From the NCBI GenBank assembly GCA_946479335.1, contig CAMLFP010000073.1:1-18320 (forward strand): a stretch of DNA of 18,320 bases. Reading direction: 5' to 3'. This document shows positions 13,189 through 18,320 of the stretch, piece after piece (position 1 is the stretch's first letter; each line of letters starts with the position of its first letter). Under the pieces are notes generated by a model. That model saw only the letters and a list, made by a program, of their open reading frames with translations, was not told the origin of the DNA and searched no databases. This DNA comes from an uncultured Archangium sp. Lineage in GTDB: Bacteria; Myxococcota; Myxococcia; Myxococcales; Myxococcaceae. Position numbers and translations under genes: made by a program.

Positions 13189-13350
13189 ATGTGCTACCGA
13201 ACTGTTTGTCCCACTTGTGGAAAGGCCACCTGGGGTGGCTGCGGCGCTCACGTCGAAGCGGCGTTGGCGGGCGTGCCCGCTGATCAACGCTGCCGCTGTC
13301 ATGAGGCGCCCCGTGTGCCGCCCCGCCCCGCGCCGGTGACCAAGCCATGA
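13189..13350 (+). CDS. 53-residue Cys-rich zinc-ribbon-like protein
   Basis: Very small protein with Cys2, Cys7, Cys10, Cys18, His21, Cys35, Cys37 and His38: MCYRTVCPTCGKATWGGCG, then HVEAALAGVP and QRCRCHE. It resembles a widespread family of tiny uncharacterised proteins with CxxCGK and a CGxHVE motif, so it is very likely a real gene rather than spacer. It probably binds one zinc, perhaps two, or acts through its thiols. The last residues are Pro-rich. It starts 32 bp after the heme gene and its TGA overlaps the ATG of the rhodanese gene (ATGA), which ties it to sulfur chemistry by position only. No clear Shine-Dalgarno precedes it. Confidence 0.8.
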   Translation: MCYRTVCPTCGKATWGGCGAHVEAALAGVPADQRCRCHEAPRVPPRPAPVTKP

Positions 13351-13706
13351 ACTTCGACTCCAACGACCTCATCACCGTCGCCATCGGCGCCTTCGTGGCG
13401 TGGCAGCTCAAGAACATGTTCTTCGGCAAGGTGGCGCCGCAGAAGGCGAAGGAGCTGGTCTCGGCCGGCGCGCGCCTCGTCGACGTGCGCACGCCCGGCG
13501 AGTACGCCGCGCGGCACCTCGACCGCTCCATCAACCTGCCGTTGAACGAGCTCGGCGGCCGCTTGAACGAGCTGGGCGACAAGGCGAAGCCCATCGTCGT
13601 GTACTGCGCGAGCGGCGTGCGCTCCGCGTCGGCCAAGCGCACGCTCAAGAGCGCGGGCTTCACGCAGGTCTTCGACCTCGGCTCCATCGGCCGCTGGGCG
13701 GCCTGA
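13347..13706 (+). CDS. Membrane-anchored rhodanese (sulfurtransferase)
   Basis: 119 residues. An N-terminal helix (about 8-26, ITVAIGAFVAWQLKNMFF) anchors a single rhodanese domain. ARLVDVRTPGEYAARHLDRSINLPLNEL (42-69) is the signature of the fold. The active-site loop is VVYCASGVRSASA (84-96), with Cys87 to carry the persulfide and Arg92 closing the CxxGxR loop. Rhodaneses move sulfane sulfur from thiosulfate, persulfides or polysulfides to thiol acceptors. It is the last gene of the cluster after the OsmC, heme and Cys-rich proteins. An RNA hairpin GGCCGC-TGG-GCGGCC (13689-13703) sits at the very end of the reading frame but has no T-run. The stop lies 12 bp from the stop of the opposing kinase. 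Confidence 0.92.
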   Translation: MNFDSNDLITVAIGAFVAWQLKNMFFGKVAPQKAKELVSAGARLVDVRTPGEYAARHLDRSINLPLNELGGRLNELGDKAKPIVVYCASGVRSASAKRTLKSAGFTQVFDLGSIGRWAA

Positions 13707-13718
13707 CCCGCGCTGGTT

Positions 13719-15812
13719 TCAGGTGAAGCGGCGCTGCAGGTCGCGCAGTTGCTCGCCGACCCACGCGGCGCTCGGCGGGCGCTTCGCCGGCGCCTTCTCC
13801 AGCAATGCCATGATGAGCTCCTCGAGCGGCTCGGGGAGCGTGGGGTTGTACGCGCGCGGCGGCGGCGGCGCCTCGGTGGCCTGCGCGATGAGCAGCCGGG
13901 TCAGCGACTCGAACTCGAAGGGCAACCGGCCGGTGAAGAGCTGGTACGCGGTGACGCCCAGCGCGTAGAGGTCGGTGGCGAAGGTGACGTCGGAGAAGCT
14001 GTTGATCTGCTCCGGCGACATGTACTCCGGCGTGCCGCCAATCATCCCCGAGACGGTGATGCCCTGCGCGGTGCGCTTCCGCGCGATGCCGAAGTCCATC
14101 AACTTCACGAGCCCGCCGGTGGTGACGAAGAGGTTCTGCGGCTTGATGTCGCGGTGCACCACGTCGTGCTCGTGCGCCGCCTGCAGCCCGCGGCAGGTCT
14201 GCTCCAGCCAGCTCAAGCCCTCGCGCAGCGGGAGCGGCCCGCGCGCCGCCTCCAGCTTGCCCGCGAGGTCGGTGCCCTCCAGCAGCTCCATGGTGAGGTA
14301 GCGCCACGGCCCTGCGCTGCCGAGGTCGAAGAGCCGCGTGATGTTGGGGTGCGTTAGCGCGCGGGAAAGTGAGAGCTCCAGCTTGAAGCGCGCCACCAGC
14401 GTCTCGGCCTCGTGGTCGTTCGCCGGGTGGAAGACCTTCACCGCGACGCGCTCGTTGAGCTCCAGGTCCAGCGCGCGGAACACCGACGCCGAGCCGCCTT
14501 CGCCCAGCACCGCCTCCAGCCGGTAGCGCTCGCCCAGCATCGCGCCCACGGTGGGCATCGGCGCGTTCGGCGCGGGCGCGGCGCCGGGCGGCACGGTGAG
14601 GTGCGCTTCTTTCAACGCGAACTCGTTGGTGTCGAAGTGGTGCTCGCGCGTGCCGGTGACGCGGTCGGAGAATGGCTCGAAGAGCGCGCCGCTGGTGCCC
14701 GCCGGGTCGTAGAGCTGCCCCTGCCACTGCGGCGCGTTCTCCTCGGGGTCGAAGCCCTGGTACAGCTTGCTGCGCGCGCGGCGGAGGCCGGCGCTCGTCG
14801 CGAAGAGCGGGTGGATCTTCACGCGGCTCGCGAAGCGGAGGCGGTCGATGAGCTCCATGTCGCGCGGGTCTTCCATCGCCACCCACAGCGTGCGGTCGAC
14901 CAGCTTGAAGGGCGCCACGTGCCAGCTCGTGGCCTGCTCTTCAGTCAGCGCGTGCGCCGCTTCGGGGCTCACCGCTGCCACCAGGTCGGCGTCGGCCACC
15001 CACCCGATGCCCGACTGCTCCGAGAGCGCCTGCAGCACGTCGACGTCTTTCACGAGGCCCGCGGCCACCACCGCCTCGGCGAGCGCGGCCTCGTGCTTGT
15101 TGAGCTCCGGTTGCTCGCGGGTGAGGCGCTCGATGATGGAGCGCGTGATGAGCCCCTTCTCAATCAGCAGCGAGCTGAGCCGCCGCCGCGTCGCGCGCAA
15201 CCCGGAGCTGCTGCTGGAGTTGATGGCGCCCGACGGCGAGGAGTTGAACATCCCCGGGAGCAGGCCGCTGGGCGCGCTCTGCACGCCGTGCGGCGGCGTC
15301 GCGGTGGCCGTCTTCTTCGAGAGCGCCTCGAAGCGCTCGCGCGCGTCGTCATCGGCGGGGAAGGCGGTCAGCACCGTGCGGAAGATGGAGGAGGCGAGCC
15401 GCTCCTTGCCGGCGGTGGCGAAGGCCTCGGCGATGGCCTTCATCGCTTCGGCTTCGACCGGCGCGCTCGGCGCGTGACCGAGGAAGGGCATCAGCCACGT
15501 GGAGAGCGTGTCGAGCGAGGTGTCGGTCAGCCCCGCGACGCGCACCGCGTGCACCACCGCCTGCCGGTAGCGCGCGTGCGTCGACGGCACCCGCGCGATG
15601 GCCGCCAGACACTCCGGCAGCGCGCCGGCGCGTTGAAAGCAGACCGCCGCGTCCCAGAAGCGGCCCGCCTGCAGGCAGTAGTTCGCCGCCTCCTGGTAGC
15701 GGTTGAGGGCCATCGCGACGCGCACTGCGCCGTCCCAGTCGCGGTGACTGGTGAAGGCGCGCAAGGCGTCTTCGAGCTTGCCCTGTGCTTCGAGCCGCGC
15801 TCCATCGCTCAC
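13719..15812 (-). CDS. Ser/Thr protein kinase with helical-repeat and MshEN (T2SSE_N) domains
   Basis: 697 residues, three parts, no membrane segment. (1) 1-165: TPR-like helices (GKLEDALRAF, YQEAANYCLQAGRFWDAAVCFQRAG). (2) After a Ser-rich linker, 205-352 reads as an MshEN / type II secretion ATPase N-terminal domain: RLSSLLIEKGLITRSIIERL, then AALAEAVVAAGLVKDVDVLQALSEQSG, later WVAMEDPRDMELIDRLRFASR. In c-di-GMP-binding members the motif starts RLG; here it is RLS and the second copy AALAE, so binding may be lost or altered. (3) 430-690: kinase with glycine loop GEGGSAS (437-443), catalytic Lys459 (VAVK), HRDIKPQN (553-560), DFG (573-575) and GTPEYMSPEQ, all intact. GTG 15812 is chosen for its Shine-Dalgarno; an ATG at 15848 would add 12 residues. 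Signalling targets unknown. Confidence 0.88.
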   Translation of the reverse strand: MSDGARLEAQGKLEDALRAFTSHRDWDGAVRVAMALNRYQEAANYCLQAGRFWDAAVCFQRAGALPECLAAIARVPSTHARYRQAVVHAVRVAGLTDTSLDTLSTWLMPFLGHAPSAPVEAEAMKAIAEAFATAGKERLASSIFRTVLTAFPADDDARERFEALSKKTATATPPHGVQSAPSGLLPGMFNSSPSGAINSSSSSGLRATRRRLSSLLIEKGLITRSIIERLTREQPELNKHEAALAEAVVAAGLVKDVDVLQALSEQSGIGWVADADLVAAVSPEAAHALTEEQATSWHVAPFKLVDRTLWVAMEDPRDMELIDRLRFASRVKIHPLFATSAGLRRARSKLYQGFDPEENAPQWQGQLYDPAGTSGALFEPFSDRVTGTREHHFDTNEFALKEAHLTVPPGAAPAPNAPMPTVGAMLGERYRLEAVLGEGGSASVFRALDLELNERVAVKVFHPANDHEAETLVARFKLELSLSRALTHPNITRLFDLGSAGPWRYLTMELLEGTDLAGKLEAARGPLPLREGLSWLEQTCRGLQAAHEHDVVHRDIKPQNLFVTTGGLVKLMDFGIARKRTAQGITVSGMIGGTPEYMSPEQINSFSDVTFATDLYALGVTAYQLFTGRLPFEFESLTRLLIAQATEAPPPPRAYNPTLPEPLEELIMALLEKAPAKRPPSAAWVGEQLRDLQRRFT

Positions 15813-15818
15813 TGAATG

Positions 15819-15825
15819 TCCCCCC
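15819..15825 (-). promoter_or_regulatory. Shine-Dalgarno-like GGGGGGA for the three-domain kinase
   Basis: On the minus strand GGGGGGA is followed by six bases (CATTCA) and GTG 15812. It decides this start over the upstream ATG at 15848. Confidence 0.45.
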
Positions 15826-15870
15826 GGAGTCTGAGGAGACAATCGCATGGATCACCGCGCGCACACGAGG

Positions 15871-15893
15871 GCGCGATGCATCTTCTATCGCGC
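15871..15893. repeat. Inverted repeat upstream of kinase gene
   Basis: GCGCGAT (15871-15877) and ATCGCGC (15887-15893) are perfect 7-bp arms around a 9-base loop, in the 105-bp gap between the DUF1801 stop and the kinase start. There is no T-run on either side, so it is not a standard terminator. The loop and one arm contain TAGAAGAT on the minus strand, a possible -10, so an operator is an alternative. Confidence 0.4.
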
Positions 15894-15917
15894 GCAAAAC
15901 TTTCGCTTGAGGCTGCG

Positions 15918-16295
15918 CTACTTCTTCTTTCCTGGGGCTTTCTTCACCGCGGGCTTCTTCGCGGGCACGGCCTTGAACGTCGCCGCCGAGGCCTTGAGCT
16001 GCTTCGCCAGCGCCGCCCTGGTGGGCAGCTCCGCGAGTGACGTGAAGTCGGTCGTCTGCGCGTAGGCGCTCTTGAAGTCGGCGTTCCACAGCAGCAGCTT
16101 GGTGTGCGCCTTGAAGCCCGCCATCGACGCGAAGATGCGCCCGTCGAGGAGGAAGAACGGCGCGCCCCACTTGATGGTCTCGGTCAGCCCCGGGATCGCC
16201 GCATGCACGCGGGCGCGCAGCTCGTGGAGGATGGGCTGCGCGAACGGCTGTGCGCGCGCGATGTACGCGTCGACGCGGGTGTCGGTTTTCGCCAT
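15918..16295 (-). CDS. DUF1801 (YdhG-like) protein with basic tail
   Basis: 125 residues, cytoplasmic. The N-terminal 85-90 residues fit the DUF1801 fold: VDAYIARAQPFAQPILHELRARVHAAIPG, then ETIKWGAPFFLLDGRIFASMAGFKAHTKLLLWNAD. The TIKWGAPFF segment is a family hallmark. The function of the family is not established. The last 20 or so residues are Lys/Ala/Pro rich (AVPAKKPAVKKAPGKKK), like histone H1-type tails that bind nucleic acid non-specifically. ATG 16295 is chosen because the in-frame ATG at 16307 overlaps the -10-like TATGAA; the longer form would add MKRG. The gene is divergent from kinase 2 and lies upstream of the three-domain kinase on the same strand. Confidence 0.85.
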   Translation of the reverse strand: MAKTDTRVDAYIARAQPFAQPILHELRARVHAAIPGLTETIKWGAPFFLLDGRIFASMAGFKAHTKLLLWNADFKSAYAQTTDFTSLAELPTRAALAKQLKASAATFKAVPAKKPAVKKAPGKKK

Positions 16296-16302
16296 GCCGC
16301 GC

Positions 16303-16332
16303 TTCATAGGTGAGGCGGCCCGCGCGCGTCAG
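16303..16332 (-). promoter_or_regulatory. Promoter of DUF1801 gene
   Basis: On the minus strand CTGACG (16327-16332), 18 bp, TATGAA (16303-16308), seven bases and ATG 16295. There is no Shine-Dalgarno. The left arm of an inverted repeat lies within its spacer. Confidence 0.42.
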
Positions 16333-16347
16333 GGGGCCGCGGTCACC
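16309..16347. repeat. Interrupted inverted repeat in divergent promoter region
   Basis: GGTGA (16309-16313) and CGGCCC (16316-16321) on the left match GGGCCG (16334-16339) and TCACC (16343-16347) on the right: 11 paired bases with a small asymmetric bulge and a 12-base loop. It starts right beside the DUF1801 -10 element and could be an operator serving both divergent genes, or chance in GC-rich DNA. Confidence 0.35.
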
Positions 16348-16401
16348 CCGAGACTGGCAACTCACGGGTGCTTGCTGCGACAATGGCGCACACGCTTCCC
16401 G

Positions 16402-17934
16402 ATGGCATCTGAGCCCGACAGCCTGGAGCAGCCGCGCGGTTCGACGCCGCTTGCTCCGCCGTCTCGTCGCACGCAGAGTGCGAGCCTCATGCTGCAGGAG
16501 CCCACGCCCGAAGCTCCCATTCCATTCGGGCGTTACCAGCTCATTCGACGCATCGGGGCCGGCGGCATGGGCGAGGTGTTCCTCGCGCGCGAGGGCGGCG
16601 CCACGCCGCGCGCGGTGGTCGTCAAGAAGGTGCTGCCGAACCTCATCGCCAACCGCGCCTTCGTCGGCCGCTTCAAAGACGAGGCGAAGGTCGTGGTGCG
16701 CCTCAAGCACGCCAACATCGCGCGCGTGCACGACATGGGCGAGGTCGACGGCGAGTACTTCCTCTCGATGGAGTACGTGCAGGGCAAGACGGTGAGCCGC
16801 TTCACGCGCCGCCTGCGCGACCGCAAGTTGGACATGCCGCTGGGCATCGCGCTGTTGCTGGGCGAGCGCGTGTGCTCCGGGTTGCAGTACGCGCACGACG
16901 CGCGCGACGAGAACGGCAGCCCGCTGCACCTCGTGCACCGCGACCTCTCGCCGGCCAACGTGTGCATCAGCTACCGCGGCGAGGTCAAAATCATCGACTT
17001 CGGCGCCGCGCAGTCGACGCTGAAAGAAGAGCAGACCGCGCCGCGCGTGGTCATCGGCAACCTCACGTACATGGCGCCGGAGCAGGCCAAGAAGCAGATC
17101 GTCGACGGCCGCGCCGACGTCTACTCGTGCGGCGTGATGCTCTGGGAGCTGCTCTCGTGGCACGCGCTGCCGCAGAAGGGCGACCCCATCGAGCGCTGGC
17201 GCAAGGCCGCCAACCCGGTGTGGGACGCGCCCTCCGCGACGCAGCCCTCGATTCCCCGCGATGTCGACGAGGCGATCCTCAAGGCGCTGCGCAAGGAGCC
17301 CAAGGACCGCTACGGCACCGCGCTGGAGTTCGGCGAGGTGCTCAAGAAGCTGCGCCTCAAGTACGCGCCCGACGCCAACGAGCGCGACCTGGGTGACCTG
17401 CTGGCGCGCGTCTTCGCCAAGGAGAAGGCCGGCGAAGACGAGGTGCTGCACGAGGCGGTCTACGGGAAGACCACCAACATCCCGCGCGACGAGAAGACGC
17501 GCCGCGTGCAGCTGGTGCCGCCCACCGCGCTGGCCTTCGAGCACACCGCGGTGCTGGCCAGCCGCGACTTCGTGCCCGACGACGAGCAAGACGTGACCGA
17601 CCCCGGCGAAGACACGCCCGTCGCGCCTCCGAGCGCCGACGAGGGCGGCACGCCGACCGGGCCCGACCCGCGCCGCGCGCCGCTGCTGCACGCGAAGTCG
17701 CGCCGCACCAGCTTCGGCGTCACCTTCAGCGAGGTCGAGGAGCCCGTCATCGAGCGCTCGCTGGTCGAAGAAATCGACGCTGACGACATCGAAGACCCGT
17801 CAGACCCCGAGGCCGATACGCGCGCGACGCCGGCGCCGATGTCGGGCGCGCTCAAGAACGCGGTGCTCTTCGGCGGCATCTTCCTCTTCGCGACGGGCCT
17901 CGGCTTCCTCGCGGTGTGGATCTTCATGCGATGA
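16402..17934 (+). CDS. Membrane-anchored Ser/Thr protein kinase
   Basis: 510 residues. The kinase domain (about 44-320) is of the PknB-like class common in myxobacteria: glycine loop IGAGGMGEVF (51-60), Lys75 in VVVKKVLPN, catalytic loop HRDLSPANV (179-187), DFG (199-201), GNLTYMAPEQ (219-228), and DVYSCGVMLWELLSW. The HRDxSPxNV variant replaces the usual HRDxKPxN Lys with Ser and recurs in myxobacterial kinases. A 150-residue acidic and Pro-rich linker (about 335-483) follows, then one membrane helix (484-508, AVLFGGIFLFATGLGFLAVWIF) ending at MR. Only two residues follow it, so there is no external sensor domain. ATG 16402 starts the Ser/Pro-rich lead just before the domain. The stop overlaps the next start (ATGA). 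Substrates unknown. Confidence 0.93.
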   Translation: MASEPDSLEQPRGSTPLAPPSRRTQSASLMLQEPTPEAPIPFGRYQLIRRIGAGGMGEVFLAREGGATPRAVVVKKVLPNLIANRAFVGRFKDEAKVVVRLKHANIARVHDMGEVDGEYFLSMEYVQGKTVSRFTRRLRDRKLDMPLGIALLLGERVCSGLQYAHDARDENGSPLHLVHRDLSPANVCISYRGEVKIIDFGAAQSTLKEEQTAPRVVIGNLTYMAPEQAKKQIVDGRADVYSCGVMLWELLSWHALPQKGDPIERWRKAANPVWDAPSATQPSIPRDVDEAILKALRKEPKDRYGTALEFGEVLKKLRLKYAPDANERDLGDLLARVFAKEKAGEDEVLHEAVYGKTTNIPRDEKTRRVQLVPPTALAFEHTAVLASRDFVPDDEQDVTDPGEDTPVAPPSADEGGTPTGPDPRRAPLLHAKSRRTSFGVTFSEVEEPVIERSLVEEIDADDIEDPSDPEADTRATPAPMSGALKNAVLFGGIFLFATGLGFLAVWIFMR

Positions 17935-18236
17935 GCGAGCGCGCGCTGCGCGACGAGCTGGAGGCGCTCTCGGCGCGGGTGGCGGCGGTGCGGCGTGAAC
18001 GCGACGCGTACTCGCATGACACGGAGGTCGAGACGGCAGTGCGCGCCGCGGAGGCCGCGACGCCCGACCTCGAAGCACGGCTGGCGAAGGCGAGGGCTGC
18101 GCACGCGGAGGTGAGCCGTGAAGTGCGGCTGCGGCGCGCGTCGGTCGAGGCGCTGCGCGCGAAGCTGGCGGCGGCCCGCGCGGAGATCGCGAAGTACGAA
18201 AACCCCGGAGACCCGCTCGGTGGAGAGCGCTGGTGA
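17931..18236 (+). CDS. Small coiled-coil protein
   Basis: 101 residues, almost entirely Ala/Arg/Glu/Leu heptads (LRDELEALSARVAAVRRERD, LEARLAKARAAHAEVSREV, VEALRAKLAAARAEIAKYE), predicting a long coiled coil broken near residues 28-45. The end NPGDPLGGERW is non-helical. No signal peptide, membrane helix or Cys. It begins inside the stop of the membrane kinase (ATGA overlap), so it should be made together with that kinase and may be its partner, scaffold or substrate. No family recognised. Confidence 0.72.
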   Translation: MSERALRDELEALSARVAAVRRERDAYSHDTEVETAVRAAEAATPDLEARLAKARAAHAEVSREVRLRRASVEALRAKLAAARAEIAKYENPGDPLGGERW

Positions 18237-18289
18237 GCCGTGACGCGTGCTTTGCGCGGCGGGCGAACTCCGCGGCCGGCTCACGATTT

Positions 18290-18320
18290 TCAGCCGCTCG
18301 CGCGCAACGTCGCGAGGCCG
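18290..18320 (-). CDS. Possible 3' end of a convergent gene cut by the window edge
   Basis: On the minus strand the last nine codons before TGA (18290-18292) read GLATLRASG, and all nine have G or C in the third position, as in coding DNA here. The opposite possibility, a plus-strand frame opening with GTG at 18233 inside the coiled-coil stop, has a clearly lower third-position GC (about 20 of 29). Evidence is thin either way. The 53 bases between 18236 and 18290 hold no clear feature. Confidence 0.25.
   Translation of the reverse strand, partial: GLATLRASG

Noticed and set aside
12275..13687. 470-residue minus-strand frame across the redox cluster
   Set aside because: It opposes four genes with clear active-site motifs and has no domain of its own.
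13689..13703. GGCCGC-TGG-GCGGCC hairpin at the end of the rhodanese gene
   Set aside because: It lies inside the coding sequence and lacks a T-run, so it is not called as a terminator.
15349..17691. 780-residue minus-strand frame crossing the kinase, DUF1801 and kinase 2 genes
   Set aside because: Low-complexity Arg/Ala/Val composition, and three well-recognised genes overlap it in other frames.
18237..18289. Hairpin CGCGG...CCGCG after the coiled-coil gene
   Set aside because: Five-bp stem with a 10-base loop, and the T-run comes some 15 bases later; not supported as a terminator.

Overview
The window is about 70% GC, densely coding, and looks like a chromosomal segment of a myxobacterium-like member of Myxococcota. 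This rests on Asp-Ala-Gly repeat linkers on lipoproteins, MopE-type metal-binding repeats on secreted lipoproteins, a PEGA-domain protein, a MYXO-CTERM-like tail, and two eukaryote-like Ser/Thr kinases. The genus cannot be named from sequence alone. I see no rRNA, tRNA, CRISPR array, transposase or phage gene.

Left part (1-6360): an edge-truncated lipoprotein with 27-bp tandem repeats lies divergent to a membrane acyltransferase. A DUF4230 membrane protein and a tiny secreted Lys/Glu-rich protein follow. A three-gene minus-strand operon then encodes a PEGA-domain envelope protein and two paralogous MopE-like lipoproteins, whose reading frames overlap by 1 and 4 nt.

Middle (6480-11740): purine nucleoside phosphorylase is followed after 14 nt by a PilZ protein (c-di-GMP receptor). 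Next come a secreted serine hydrolase of the beta-lactamase/NylB fold, and divergent from it a membrane-tethered thioredoxin overlapping a TehB-like methyltransferase. Then there is a Cys/His (NlpC/P60- or CHAP-like) protein with a Ser-Thr-His-Lys repeat head, preceded by a very acidic small protein, and an exported Ig-like protein with a MYXO-CTERM-like tail.

Right part (11720-18320): a zinc-ribbon thioredoxin (TrxC type) is divergent from a compact cluster of OsmC protein, c-heme DUF3365 protein, 53-aa Cys-rich protein and membrane rhodanese. This suggests a thiol, peroxide or sulfane-sulfur module. A three-part kinase (helical repeats, degenerate MshEN/T2SSE_N domain, kinase), a DUF1801 protein, and a second membrane-anchored kinase overlapping a coiled-coil protein complete the window.

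Many first genes of transcription units start 6-8 nt after a -10-like hexamer with no Shine-Dalgarno, suggesting leaderless messages. Downstream genes mostly begin inside ATGA overlaps. Convergent genes are packed to within a few bases. No gene-free stretch exceeds about 110 bases.
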